From an uncultured Gammaproteobacteria bacterium (GTDB taxonomy: Bacteria > Pseudomonadota > Gammaproteobacteria > Steroidobacterales > UBA11654), in assembly GCA_902634075.1 (NCBI GenBank), contig CACPJA010000001.1, positions 62,001 to 126,000 of the forward strand: a stretch of 64,000 nt of DNA, given 5' to 3'. Positions within the stretch are counted from its first letter, which is position 1, and every line of letters starts with the position of its first letter. Shown piece after piece: positions 10,215-20,267 of this stretch. The position numbers and the translations under genes were made by a program. The notes beneath the pieces were generated by a model that searched no databases, was not told the origin of the DNA, and worked only from the letters and a program-made list of their open reading frames with translations.

Positions 10215-11204
10215 GTGCCCAAAACAAAATCGATTATAGCCTTTACAACGGTTTTGGCGTTTTGTGTCATTGTCTTTGGTGCCTATGTCCGTTTAACTGA
10301 TGCTGGTTTGGGTTGTCCTGATTGGCCGGGTTGTTATGGGTTTTTAACCGTTCCAGAAACCACTGACGAATTATCTAAAGCTGCGGAGCTATTCCCTGAC
10401 CAAGTTGTCGAATCAGGCAAGGCTTGGAGAGAGATGATTCATCGGTATATTGCCAGTCTTTTGGGTTTGTTTATATTGGTAATGTTTTTACTAGAGTTCT
10501 TTAAAAAGAAGAGAAAGCCGTGGGGTGAAAATTTTTCCTTAAGGCTCTCTCTGGGCTTGTTTTTGCTGGTTGTTTTCCAGGGTTTGTTGGGCATGTGGAC
10601 TGTTACCCTAAAAGTTCACCCCTTTGTGGTTCTCTCACACTTAATCGGGGGTCTTGCAACGCTCTCATTGTTGTTTGTTTACCTAAAACACCAAGATCAA
10701 GAAGAACAAACGCCGTCAAAGATTGCCCCTCTTGTTTTCATAGGCTTAACCCTGCTAATCGCACAAATTATTTTAGGTGGCTGGACAAGCACTAATTATG
10801 CAGCCCTTGGTTGTCCTGACCTTCCTTTTTGTTACGGCGAGCTGTGGCCTTCAAATATGGACATGAAAGAAGGTTTTTTAAAGTGGCAATCATTTGGACA
10901 AAACTACGAAGGCGGCCTGCTTACCCCCCCAGCAAGAACTGCCATACATTTCATGCATCGTCTTGGTGCACTTGTTCTAACACTTGGTTTGGGTTTAATT
11001 ATCCTCAAATACATCAACCACCAATCTGAAAAGATTAAATTCGCAGCAAAGCTTTTGGCGGCAGCGTTATTGGCCCAATTAACTATAGGTGTTGTGATGG
11101 TTTGGTCGAGCATCCCTTTGGTCTTAGCGACTGCTCATAATGCTTTTGCCGCTATTTTATTGCTGGCGTTTGTAAACCTGATGTACGCAATCAAATTCAG
11201 ATAA
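10215..11204 (+). CDS. ctaA: Heme A synthase (COX15/CtaA)
   Basis: GAYVRLTDAGLGCPDWPGCYG, EMIHRYIASLLGL, LGGWTSTNYAALGCPDLPFCYG, IHFMHRLGA; GTG start. Confidence 0.93.
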   Translation: MPKTKSIIAFTTVLAFCVIVFGAYVRLTDAGLGCPDWPGCYGFLTVPETTDELSKAAELFPDQVVESGKAWREMIHRYIASLLGLFILVMFLLEFFKKKRKPWGENFSLRLSLGLFLLVVFQGLLGMWTVTLKVHPFVVLSHLIGGLATLSLLFVYLKHQDQEEQTPSKIAPLVFIGLTLLIAQIILGGWTSTNYAALGCPDLPFCYGELWPSNMDMKEGFLKWQSFGQNYEGGLLTPPARTAIHFMHRLGALVLTLGLGLIILKYINHQSEKIKFAAKLLAAALLAQLTIGVVMVWSSIPLVLATAHNAFAAILLLAFVNLMYAIKFR

Positions 11205-11221
11205 AGCTACAATAAAAGTCC

Positions 11222-13363
11222 ATGGAAACCGAAAACATTCTAGGCCAATTAAATGAACCACAAAGAGAGGCTGTAACGAGTGGAAAAACCTCGGTTATGG
11301 TTTTAGCTGGCGCTGGCAGTGGCAAAACACGGGTGTTGGTGCATAGAATTGCTTGGTTGGTAAGCGTTGATAAAAACTCGCCGTTAAATGTTTTCGCGGT
11401 GACCTTCACCAACAAGGCTGCAAATGAAATGCGACAAAGGATTGGAGAAATGCTTGGCCTTGACACAAGAGGGATGTGGGTTGGAACCTTTCATGGCTTG
11501 GCTCATAAGTTTCTTAGGCTGCATTGGAAAGACGCTGGCCTAGATCAGGGCTTTCAAGTTCTTGATTCAGATGACCAGCATCGCCAGATCAAACGAATGA
11601 TAAAAGACCAAGGTCTCGATGAATCCTACTATCCGCCAAAAGAGGTTCAGTGGTTCATTAACACGCAAAAGGATTTAGGGCTAAGAGCAGAAAAGGTCAA
11701 GGACAATCCGACAAAAAGAGAGTTTATTCAACTCTACAAGGATTATGAAAAAAAGTGTCGGCAGAACAACTTGGTAGACTTTGGGGAGCTGCTTTTACGT
11801 TGTTACGAAACCTTAAAAACAACACCAACTCTTCTTGAGCATTATCAAAAAAGATTTAACAACATTCTTGTCGATGAATTCCAAGACACCAATGAAATCC
11901 AATATCAAATGGTGCGTTTACTAACCGGCAAAACCGGTGTTGCTTTTGTGGTTGGAGATGATGATCAATCAATCTATAAATGGAGAGGAGCAAACAGTGC
12001 AAACATGTCTCGTTTTCAAAAAGAGTTTGATGCCGTAAGGGTTATTAAAATGGAACAAAATTATCGTTCTACAAAAACCATTTTAGATGCTGCAAACGCT
12101 GTAATATCGAACAACGATGAGCGCTTAGAAAAAACTCTATGGACAGCCGAAGAAAGCGGCCCTCAAATTAAACTGGTCGCAAACTACGATGAGTATGAAG
12201 AAGCGCATAATATCGTTGACACCATTCAGTCAAAAAAACACCCGTTAAAGGATGTTGCTATCCTTTATCGATCGAACGCTCAGTCAAGAGTTATTGAAGA
12301 AGCTATGCTTCAACATGCTATTCCCTACCGAGTTTATGGGGGCTTTAGGTTTTTTGATCGGGCTGAAGTAAAGGACGTGCTTGCCTATTTAAGACTCTCT
12401 ATTAACCCGAACGATGATTTGGCTTTTGAGCGAGCATCCAACGTGCCGCCAAAAGGTATTGGTTCAAAAACACTAAGCCAAATTAGATCACAAGCACAAA
12501 CCGAGAATCTGTCGCTCTATGTTGCCTCATCAGATCTTATTAAAAACTCAAAAATTAGCGGCAGAGCTAAAAATGCTGTTGGTGGTTTTTTGGCCCAAAT
12601 CCAAAACATAGAAAAACAAATGGCAAACAAGCCCCTAAAAGAGCAATTTGAGCTGGCCATCAAAGAGTCAAAACTTATACAGTTCCTTGAGAAGAAAAAG
12701 ACTGAACAGGCAGCTACTAAAATAGACAATATCATGGAACTCATTAATGCTGCCCATGGATACAGGCCTTTGTTGGATGAGGATGAAATAACCCCGCTTG
12801 AGTCTTTCCTATCGCACGCAGCATTAGAATCGGGCGAACACCAAGCTAGTGAATGGCAAGACAGTGTTCAATTAATGACGATGCATTCAGCAAAAGGTTT
12901 GGAGTTCCCTTTGGTTTTTATTGTTGGCATGGAGGATGGCTTGTTTCCTCATCAGCGGTCCCAAATGGATCCGGGTGGCTTAGAGGAAGAAAGGCGTCTT
13001 TGTTACGTCGCAATCACCCGATCGATGAAGGAGCTTTATATTTCTTATGCCAACCAAAGACTGGTCCATGGCACCACCAATTATAGCCATCCTTCTAGAT
13101 TTCTTTTTGAGATTCCTGAAAAACTAATTGATGAGGTATCCAACCACGGGGTCCTTTCTGACTCAAAAAATAAGTACGACAGCAAGCCTAAAAAAGACAA
13201 GGCGGCTTCGCTCTTGGGACAAAGGATAGCGCACCCTGTTTTTGGTGAAGGTGTGGTTATTGCCATTGAGGGCGACGGGGACAACACAAGAGCGCAAATT
13301 AACTTTGAAACCGACGGTACAAAGTGGGTTGTTTTAAGCTATGCAAACCTGAAATTCATGTAA
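11222..13363 (+). CDS. uvrD: UvrD-family DNA helicase II
   Basis: LNEPQREAVTSGKTSVMVLAGAGSGKTRVL, VDEFQDTNEIQY, DDDQSIYKWRGA, MTMHSAKGLEFPLVF; UvrD-like C-terminal GQRIAHPVFGEGVV tail. Confidence 0.95.
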   Translation: METENILGQLNEPQREAVTSGKTSVMVLAGAGSGKTRVLVHRIAWLVSVDKNSPLNVFAVTFTNKAANEMRQRIGEMLGLDTRGMWVGTFHGLAHKFLRLHWKDAGLDQGFQVLDSDDQHRQIKRMIKDQGLDESYYPPKEVQWFINTQKDLGLRAEKVKDNPTKREFIQLYKDYEKKCRQNNLVDFGELLLRCYETLKTTPTLLEHYQKRFNNILVDEFQDTNEIQYQMVRLLTGKTGVAFVVGDDDQSIYKWRGANSANMSRFQKEFDAVRVIKMEQNYRSTKTILDAANAVISNNDERLEKTLWTAEESGPQIKLVANYDEYEEAHNIVDTIQSKKHPLKDVAILYRSNAQSRVIEEAMLQHAIPYRVYGGFRFFDRAEVKDVLAYLRLSINPNDDLAFERASNVPPKGIGSKTLSQIRSQAQTENLSLYVASSDLIKNSKISGRAKNAVGGFLAQIQNIEKQMANKPLKEQFELAIKESKLIQFLEKKKTEQAATKIDNIMELINAAHGYRPLLDEDEITPLESFLSHAALESGEHQASEWQDSVQLMTMHSAKGLEFPLVFIVGMEDGLFPHQRSQMDPGGLEEERRLCYVAITRSMKELYISYANQRLVHGTTNYSHPSRFLFEIPEKLIDEVSNHGVLSDSKNKYDSKPKKDKAASLLGQRIAHPVFGEGVVIAIEGDGDNTRAQINFETDGTKWVVLSYANLKFM

Positions 13364-13380
13364 AATAAACACACAGAAGC

Positions 13381-14739
13381 ATGAATATTTTAATACTAGG
13401 TGCGGGTCAAGTCGGTTCATCTACAGCAGTCCAGCTTGCGAACAATGAAGATGATGAAGTAACTATTGTTGATCTTGATCCAGACAAGCTCGAAAAGCTT
13501 TCGGGTTCAGCAGACCTGAGGGTTGTTGAAGGCAATGCCTCTTATCCAGAAACGTTGGAGAAAGCAGGTGCCGAAAGTGCTGATATTTTAATTGCAGTAA
13601 CGAGCAGCGATGAGGTTAACATGGTTGCTTGTCAGATCGCCTCGAGCCTGTTTAACACGCAAACCAAGATAGCAAGAATCAGAGCCTCTGAATACACCGA
13701 CAGACCGGAGTTATTCTCAGAGAATGAGGTCCCTGTGGATTTTACTATTAGCCCAGAAGACTTAATCACAAACTATATTATCGAGGTAATTGACCACCCG
13801 GGTGCTTTTCAGGTGTTAGATTTTGCTGAGGGCAAAATAAGAATGGTTGGGGTCAAAACCAAGCCGCAAGGGTTTCTGGTTGATAACCCAATCAGCACCC
13901 TACACGATCACCTAGGTAATGAAAAGGTTAGGATTGCAGCAATATACAGAGAAGGGGAAATGATTGCGCCAGAGGGAAAGACAGTTATAAAAGCCGATGA
14001 TGAGGTTTACTTTATTGCTGCTCCTGACGATATTGACCATATGATTACAGAGTTTAACCAAGACCAAGAAGAGGCGAACAACATTGTTATAGCAGGCGGT
14101 GGCAGGATAGGTCTAAAGTTGGCCAGCAGATTAGAACAAGATAACAGCGTAAAATTAATTGAAAAGTCCACAAAAAGGGCAAAAATTCTTGCCGAGCGTC
14201 TTGATACAACAATTGTTTTAAAAGGAGACTCATCAGATGATGCTCTGCTTAAAGAAGAGAACATTGAAAACAATGATGTGTTTGTAGCCACCACCAACTC
14301 GGAAGAAGCCAATATTCTCTCAGCCATGGTGGCAAAAAAAATGGGCAGTAAAAAAGTGATGGCATTAATTAATAAAGACTCCTTTTCGGGCCTGATGGAA
14401 ACAGACAGTATCGATATCGCAATTTCAGCAGAACAAATTACGATTAGTGCTCTCCTCTCGCATGTTAGAAGGGGTGATGTTGTAAAAGTCCACAGCTTAA
14501 AGCGAGGTAACGCAGAAGCTTTAGAGGCTGTAGCACACACGCATGAGGATTCTCAAGTTGTCGGTAAAAGTATTGAAGAAATAGATCTTCCTGAAGGGGC
14601 TTTTATCACTGCCGTCGTTTCAAACGAAGGAGAAATTAAAACTGTTCATCACACAACCATTATAGAGTCGGATGATCATGTTGTTGTTTTTATAAACAAT
14701 AGAGATACCATTACAGAAATAGAAACAATTTTTGACTAA
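13381..14739 (+). CDS. trkA: Trk system potassium uptake protein TrkA
   Basis: Duplicated Rossmann RCK/TrkA-N (ILGAGQVGSSTA; IAGGGRIGLKLA) with TrkA-C domains; followed by trkH. Confidence 0.95.
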   Translation: MNILILGAGQVGSSTAVQLANNEDDEVTIVDLDPDKLEKLSGSADLRVVEGNASYPETLEKAGAESADILIAVTSSDEVNMVACQIASSLFNTQTKIARIRASEYTDRPELFSENEVPVDFTISPEDLITNYIIEVIDHPGAFQVLDFAEGKIRMVGVKTKPQGFLVDNPISTLHDHLGNEKVRIAAIYREGEMIAPEGKTVIKADDEVYFIAAPDDIDHMITEFNQDQEEANNIVIAGGGRIGLKLASRLEQDNSVKLIEKSTKRAKILAERLDTTIVLKGDSSDDALLKEENIENNDVFVATTNSEEANILSAMVAKKMGSKKVMALINKDSFSGLMETDSIDIAISAEQITISALLSHVRRGDVVKVHSLKRGNAEALEAVAHTHEDSQVVGKSIEEIDLPEGAFITAVVSNEGEIKTVHHTTIIESDDHVVVFINNRDTITEIETIFD

Positions 14740-14773
14740 ACCCTATTAATCACCGCTTTGCTTTTCTGAAACC

Positions 14774-16240
14774 ATGGTCCTAAATAATTTTAAATCCGTT
14801 CAAAAAACCTTGGGTTTGCTGTTGATGGTTTTTAGTTGCTCAATGTTGGTACCATTTATTGTTTCTGGAATCTTTGGCGACATCTACACCGCTTCTTCGT
14901 TTTTAGCCTCTTTTACATTCACTCTCCTTGCAGGTTTAATCATTTGGTTACCGAGCAGGAGGGTAGAATCTGAGATCAGGCTGAAAGAGGGTTTTATTAT
15001 TGTTGCCTCTTTCTGGATCATATTAGCTCTTTTTGGCTCTATCCCTTTTTTAATGTTGCCAGAAAGCAATTTAAGTCTTACTGACGCCATATTTGAATCT
15101 GCCTCGGGGCTGACCACCACCGGTGCAACAGTCATGACCAATATAGATTTATTGCCCAAAGGTTTGTTGTTTTATAGAGCACAACTTCAGTGGCTTGGTG
15201 GCTTAGGTATCATTGTATTGGCGGTTGCTATTCTTCCTCTGCTTGGGGTCGGAGGCATGCATTTATACAGGGCAGAATCTGCTGCCTCAATGAGAGAATC
15301 TAAATTCACACCGAGACAAAAACAAACCGCAAGGTCATTGGCTTATATTTATCTTGCCCTGACCATCTTGTGTGCTTCGGGTTACCTCCTTGGTGGCATG
15401 ACTCTCTTTGATGCTGTGTGTCATGCGATGACAACGGTTGCTATTGGCGGATTCTCAACTCACGATGCGAGCTTTGGTTATTTTGATGGCTCTACTATGA
15501 TCTATTGGGTTTCAAGCATTTTTATGCTGTTGGCAGGCGTTAACTTTTCATTGCATTTCTTTGCCTGGAAAAGCAAGTCCCTCTCCACATATATAAAAGA
15601 TTCAGAGTTTAAGGCCTACATTGGCTTATTGTTATCTGTCGTCATAATTTCTGGGCTGGTTCTAATGAGAGGCTCTACAGACGGTTTTGACGAGGTGTCC
15701 TTTTCTCAAATGTTCTTTCAAGTGGTCTCGATTGGTACAACCACAGGCTACACGTCATCGGGGTATGGGATGTGGCCGATTTTTATTCCTTTCTTGTTGT
15801 TGTTGCTAAGTTTTGTTGGCGGCTCTGTCGGGTCTACGGGTGGAGGGCTAAAAGTTGCTCGCTGCTTGATATTGTTTAAACAAGGCTTAAGAGAGGCAAA
15901 GCGTCTGATCCATCCGAGTGCTGAAATTGTCGTAAAAATTAATCAAAAAGGGGTTGAGCAGAGAATTTTAGACTCTGTTTGGGGCTTTATGTCTGCCTAT
16001 ATTGGTATTTTAGTTGTGTTCACATTAATTATGTTGGCGTGCGGCTTAAATGAACTCACTGCGTTTTCTGCCGTGGCTGCTTCTTTAAATAATCTGGGGC
16101 CAGGTCTTGGTGATGTTTTCGTAAACTACGCTGATCTTGGGTCGCTTCCTAAATGGGTTTGTATTTCTGCGATGGTGCTAGGGAGGCTTGAGATCTTTGC
16201 CTTGCTAGTGTTGTTCACACCGGCTTTTTGGCAAGATTAG
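14774..16240 (+). CDS. trkH: Trk potassium uptake membrane subunit TrkH
   Basis: Pore-loop repeats: ASGLTTTGATV, TTVAIGGFSTHDASFGYF, GTTTGYTSSGY, SLNNLGPGLGDV. Confidence 0.94.
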   Translation: MVLNNFKSVQKTLGLLLMVFSCSMLVPFIVSGIFGDIYTASSFLASFTFTLLAGLIIWLPSRRVESEIRLKEGFIIVASFWIILALFGSIPFLMLPESNLSLTDAIFESASGLTTTGATVMTNIDLLPKGLLFYRAQLQWLGGLGIIVLAVAILPLLGVGGMHLYRAESAASMRESKFTPRQKQTARSLAYIYLALTILCASGYLLGGMTLFDAVCHAMTTVAIGGFSTHDASFGYFDGSTMIYWVSSIFMLLAGVNFSLHFFAWKSKSLSTYIKDSEFKAYIGLLLSVVIISGLVLMRGSTDGFDEVSFSQMFFQVVSIGTTTGYTSSGYGMWPIFIPFLLLLLSFVGGSVGSTGGGLKVARCLILFKQGLREAKRLIHPSAEIVVKINQKGVEQRILDSVWGFMSAYIGILVVFTLIMLACGLNELTAFSAVAASLNNLGPGLGDVFVNYADLGSLPKWVCISAMVLGRLEIFALLVLFTPAFWQD

Positions 16241-16247
16241 CTCTCAT

Positions 16248-16760
16248 ATGTCTGTGATTAAACAGGTTTTATCCGCCTTCAATAAAATTAATGTTTCGTT
16301 GGGCAAGTTGGTGTCCTGGTTGGTCTTACTTATGGTTGTCACCGTCTTTGGCATCGTTATCCTGAGGTATGTGTTTTCTATTGGCTGGATTTGGCTTCAA
16401 GAGCTGGTCACCTGGATGCATGCCATGGTCTTTTTGTTAGTGGCGGCCTATACCTTGAGCGAAGACGCTCATGTTCGTGTTGATGTGTTTTATCGGCGTT
16501 GGTCTAAGAATACCCAGCGTCGAGTTAATCTTTTTGGAAGTTTGTTTTGTTTGTGTCCGGTCTCCCTCTTTTTGGTGATAGGTTCATTGGATTATGTTGA
16601 AACATCTTGGACAATAAAAGAGGCGTCAAAAGATGCTGGCGGCTTAGCCTACCCCTTCGTGCCCATATTAAAGACGGCCATTCCTCTAACTGGGGTACTG
16701 CTTTTTATACAAGGGTTGTTTATTGCTTTCAAATCCTTGGGTGGGAATGACAATGATTGA
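16248..16760 (+). CDS. TRAP transporter small membrane subunit (DctQ family)
   Basis: 170 aa, four TM, WLQELVTWMHAMVFLLVAAYTLSEDAHVRVDVFY. Confidence 0.92.
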   Translation: MSVIKQVLSAFNKINVSLGKLVSWLVLLMVVTVFGIVILRYVFSIGWIWLQELVTWMHAMVFLLVAAYTLSEDAHVRVDVFYRRWSKNTQRRVNLFGSLFCLCPVSLFLVIGSLDYVETSWTIKEASKDAGGLAYPFVPILKTAIPLTGVLLFIQGLFIAFKSLGGNDND

Positions 16761-18120
16761 AGCGATCATTCTTTTCTTTACTGTCATCTTGTTCCTCTTG
16801 ATTGGCTTCCCGGTCGCTTTTACCTTAGCGGGAGTTGCCCTGCTGTTTGCGGGTATCGGCTTACTCACTGGAAATTTCGAAGCTGGTTACCTAAGTGCCT
16901 TGCCGAGCAGGCTCTTTGGAATTATGACCAACGAAACCCTTATCGCGGTCCCATTATTCGTTTTCATGGGCATCACCCTGGAAAAATCAAAGTTGGCTGA
17001 AGATCTTTTAGAAACACTAAGCTCCTTATTTGGAACTTACAGGGGTGGGTTGGGCTTAGCTGTGGTTCTGGTTGGAATGCTCTTGGCAGCAAGCACGGGT
17101 ATTGTTGGTGCCACGGTTGTGACCATGGGGCTCTTGTCTTTGCCAACGATGTTAAAACGAGGGTACAAACCCGAAATAGCGACGGGTGTTATTGCCGCCT
17201 CAGGAACTCTCGGTCAAATAATACCTCCTTCTATTGTTTTGGTTTTATTGGGCGATGTCTTGTCTTCTTCGTTTCAGCAAGCTCAGCTTCAACGGGGTAT
17301 TTATTCGCCTGAAACAGTTTCAGTTGGAGACTTGTTTGTTGGGGCGATCATCCCTGGCCTGCTCTTGGTCTTGCTTTATATGCTCTACCTTGTCTTTATC
17401 TCCTTTTTAAAACCAGAATCAATGCCTCCAGCAAAGGTTGTTAATGATGATGAGAAAAAGTCGTTGGCAAGCTTGCTCTGGGTTTTAATTCCTCCTCTGT
17501 TTTTAATGGTGGCGGTTTTGGGCTCAATTATTTTTGGGATTGCAACGATCACCGAGGCAGCTGGTGTGGGTGCTGTTGGTGCGCTGCTCTTGGCGGCAAC
17601 AAAGCAACAACTACGATTTGATGTATTGAAAGATGTGTGCCAAGAAACTGCCAAATTAACCAGCATGGTGTTTTTAATCTTAATCGGTGCTTCGATCTTC
17701 TCCTTGGTGTTCAGGGGTTATGAAGGTGACGAGTTGGTTCAAGCTTATTTGTCGTCAGTGCCTGGGGGTGTTGTTGGTATCGTGGTAGTGGTTATGCTGG
17801 CTATGTTTTTGCTGGGTTTTGTTCTAGATTTTATAGAAATTACGTTTGTGGTGGTGCCCATTGTGGCGCCTATAGTTCTGGCCCTTGGGGTAGACCCGGT
17901 TTGGTTGGGCATATTGATTGCCATCAACCTACAAACCTCTTTTTTAACCCCGCCGTTTGGGTTTGCCTTGTTTTATTTAAGGGGTGTCGCCCCAGAGTCC
18001 ATAGAAACGAAAGCAATCTATAAGGGTGCGTTGCCGTTTGTTGCAATCCAGTTATTCATGTTGCTACTGATAGCCCTATTCCCAGAGCTAGTAACCTGGT
18101 TGCCAGACCAAATCTATTAA
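16747..18120 (+). CDS. TRAP transporter large membrane subunit (DctM family)
   Basis: LLIGFPVAFTLAGVALLFAGIGL, ATVVTMGLLSLPTML, GTLGQIIPPSIVLVLLGD, TPPFGFALFYLRG; start taken at ATG 16747 overlapping dctQ. Confidence 0.93.
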   Translation: MTMIEAIILFFTVILFLLIGFPVAFTLAGVALLFAGIGLLTGNFEAGYLSALPSRLFGIMTNETLIAVPLFVFMGITLEKSKLAEDLLETLSSLFGTYRGGLGLAVVLVGMLLAASTGIVGATVVTMGLLSLPTMLKRGYKPEIATGVIAASGTLGQIIPPSIVLVLLGDVLSSSFQQAQLQRGIYSPETVSVGDLFVGAIIPGLLLVLLYMLYLVFISFLKPESMPPAKVVNDDEKKSLASLLWVLIPPLFLMVAVLGSIIFGIATITEAAGVGAVGALLLAATKQQLRFDVLKDVCQETAKLTSMVFLILIGASIFSLVFRGYEGDELVQAYLSSVPGGVVGIVVVVMLAMFLLGFVLDFIEITFVVVPIVAPIVLALGVDPVWLGILIAINLQTSFLTPPFGFALFYLRGVAPESIETKAIYKGALPFVAIQLFMLLLIALFPELVTWLPDQIY

Positions 18121-18153
18121 GAAGCCCTGTCAAGATTCACAAAGGTTGGTGTT

Positions 18154-19227
18154 TTATTCGTATCTGTTCTGAAGCAGGGCGTACTCGGAGATCTTTGTCC
18201 ACTTTTCAACTGTCTTTTTGTAGTCCGAGAAAGATTTATAGATTTTTGCAAACTTGGGATCTTTGTCGATTATCTCACCAATAATCTCTTCTGCTGACTC
18301 TTTAAAAGCATCCATGACATCTTTAGGGAAAGGAGATATTTTAATATCGTCCATTTGTTCAATCTGCTCTAAAGCAAACGAGTTCCTGGCCATAAACTCA
18401 GCAAGCATGCTGTCGTTTGTGGCGCTGGCAGCTATATCGACAATGGTTTGTAGGTCCTTGGGCAGTGATTCATAAGCCTCTTTATTAACAATGCATTCCA
18501 GGGTGGGGCCGCCCTCGTGCCATCCGGGATAGTAGTAATGTTTGGCGACTTTGTGGAAACCAAAAGTAAGGTCGTTATAAGGCCCAATCCACTCAGCTGC
18601 ATCAAGCGTTCCAGTTTGAAGGGCTGTGAAAATTTCAGCGCCCGGCATAGCAACCGGTGTCCCTCCATTTCGTCTGAGCACCTCACCACCAAAACCTGGG
18701 ATTCGCATTTTTAGTCCTTGAAGATCATTAACTGAGTTGATTTCTTTTTTAAACCAGCCGCCCATTTGACAGCCAGAGTTTCCTGCAGGATAGGGTCTTA
18801 GATTAAAGTCTTCGTAGAGTTCTCGATAGAGTTCCATACCGCCACCAAAATAATGCCAACCGTTTAGCTCCATGGCATTTAAACCAAAAGGTAGTGTGGT
18901 AAATATTTGTGTCGCCTCGCTTTTACCTCGCCAATAATAAGCTGCTCCATGGCCCATCTCGGCACCACCGCTCGAGACATAATCGAACACTTCAAACGCT
19001 GGAACAAGCTCGCCTCCTGCAAAGACTTTTATTTTTATTCTGCCGCCTGAGGCTGCTTCAATGTTTTTTGCCATTCTCATGGCGCCGGTGCCTAAACCTG
19101 GAAAGTTAGGTGGCCACGTGGTGACCATTTTCCATTTAAAAACGTCTTTTTTTTGGGCTTTTGTTTTACTTGCTGCTGCAAGCCCTGCTGCTCCAATACC
19201 GCCAACAATTAAGTCTCTTCGTTTCAC
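18154..19227 (-). CDS. TRAP transporter substrate-binding protein (DctP/TakP-like), with Tat-like signal peptide
   Basis: MKRRDLIVGGIGAAGLAAAS signal, FKWKMVTTWPPNFPGLGTGA, LKMRIPGFGGEVLRRNGGTPVAMPGAEIFTALQTGTLDAAEWIGPYNDL. Confidence 0.92.
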   Translation of the reverse strand: MKRRDLIVGGIGAAGLAAASKTKAQKKDVFKWKMVTTWPPNFPGLGTGAMRMAKNIEAASGGRIKIKVFAGGELVPAFEVFDYVSSGGAEMGHGAAYYWRGKSEATQIFTTLPFGLNAMELNGWHYFGGGMELYRELYEDFNLRPYPAGNSGCQMGGWFKKEINSVNDLQGLKMRIPGFGGEVLRRNGGTPVAMPGAEIFTALQTGTLDAAEWIGPYNDLTFGFHKVAKHYYYPGWHEGGPTLECIVNKEAYESLPKDLQTIVDIAASATNDSMLAEFMARNSFALEQIEQMDDIKISPFPKDVMDAFKESAEEIIGEIIDKDPKFAKIYKSFSDYKKTVEKWTKISEYALLQNRYE

Positions 19228-19305
19228 CTTTTTCCTTGTTTTGGGTGGGTAATATTATTCATGATAGTACCCGATATTTATTAAATAGTGTGTTATTTTT
19301 AGTCC

Positions 19306-19752
19306 ATGATTGCATTAATACAAAGGGTAAGTCGTGCCTCAGTTGATATAAACGAAAAAGAGGTCGCAACTATCAGTACTGGGCTTATGGTCTTGTTGGG
19401 TATACAAGTTGATGACTCTGAAAAAGAGGCCAGAAAGCTTGCTCAAAAAACAGTTTCGCTAAGGGTTTTTGATGATGACAACGGTGACATGAATCTAGAT
19501 GTTAAATCAGTTGAAGGCGGTGTGTTAATTGTTCCAAACTTTACTCTTGCTGCGGACACCTCTAGAGGAAACCGTCCTGGCTTTTCAACAGCAATGCCGC
19601 CTAAAGAAGCCGAACCCTTGTTTGAGTTGTTTGCTGCAGAAACAAGGGGGCTTACTAAAGAGGTTCAAACCGGTGTTTTTGGTGCCGATATGCAGGTGTT
19701 TTTGGTCAATGACGGTCCAATAACAATTTCATTAGAAACAAAAAATACATGA
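19306..19752 (+). CDS. dtd: D-aminoacyl-tRNA deacylase
   Basis: MIALIQRVSRASVDI, NFTLAADTSRGNRPGFSTAMPP, GVFGADMQVFLVNDGPITI. Confidence 0.96.
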   Translation: MIALIQRVSRASVDINEKEVATISTGLMVLLGIQVDDSEKEARKLAQKTVSLRVFDDDNGDMNLDVKSVEGGVLIVPNFTLAADTSRGNRPGFSTAMPPKEAEPLFELFAAETRGLTKEVQTGVFGADMQVFLVNDGPITISLETKNT

Positions 19753-19793
19753 TATGATTGTTTTATTACCAAGATTAACTAGAGGATAAACGT

Positions 19794-20033
19794 ATGGGTG
19801 CAAGCGGAATAAGTATCTGGCAGCTTTTGATAGTGCTTTTGATTGTCGTTTTGATATTTGGCACCAAAAGGCTTAAAAACCTAGGCGGTGACTTAGGCGG
19901 TGCAATTAAAAGTTTTCGTAAAGGAATGACTGAAGCGGAGAAAGCTGAATCTGAATTATCTAATATTGGGGATGAGCTTTCAGGCTCAGCCGAAGAGGAA
20001 TCCTCAAACACCGAAGACGACGACAAGTCCTAA
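19794..20033 (+). CDS. tatA: Sec-independent translocase TatA
   Basis: [40 protein letters not shown]; followed by tatB-tatC. Confidence 0.95.
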   Translation: MGASGISIWQLLIVLLIVVLIFGTKRLKNLGGDLGGAIKSFRKGMTEAEKAESELSNIGDELSGSAEEESSNTEDDDKS

Positions 20034-20039
20034 ATCGTA

Positions 20040-20267
20040 ATGTTTGACATTGGGTTTTGGGAAATGTTGTTGCTGTGTGCCTTGGGCCTAGTTGTCCTGG
20101 GACCAAAACGACTTCCTGAGGTGGCATTGAAAATCGGTAACTACTTAGGCAAGGCTCGTTCCATGGTTAACTCATTTACTCGACAAATGCGTCAAGAGGT
20201 TGAGCTAACGCCTAACCGGCCAATGTCGCCTAAGGACAATAAACCCAAAGACCCTGAAGACAAATAA
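20040..20267 (+). CDS. tatB: Sec-independent translocase TatB
   Basis: MFDIGFWEMLLLCALGLVVLGPKRLPEVALKIGNYLGKAR. Confidence 0.95.
   Translation: MFDIGFWEMLLLCALGLVVLGPKRLPEVALKIGNYLGKARSMVNSFTRQMRQEVELTPNRPMSPKDNKPKDPEDK

Noticed and set aside
14007-14540. 177-aa ORF antisense to trkA
   Set aside because: Lies wholly within a well-supported gene, composition is typical of a shadow ORF (Ser/Leu/Ile-rich), no recognisable domain.
19115-19120. CACGTG hexamer in the TRAP binding-protein gene as a second parS
   Set aside because: Flanks (GTGGCCACGTGGTGAC) do not fit the GTTNCACGTGNAAC palindrome; only the core hexamer matches.
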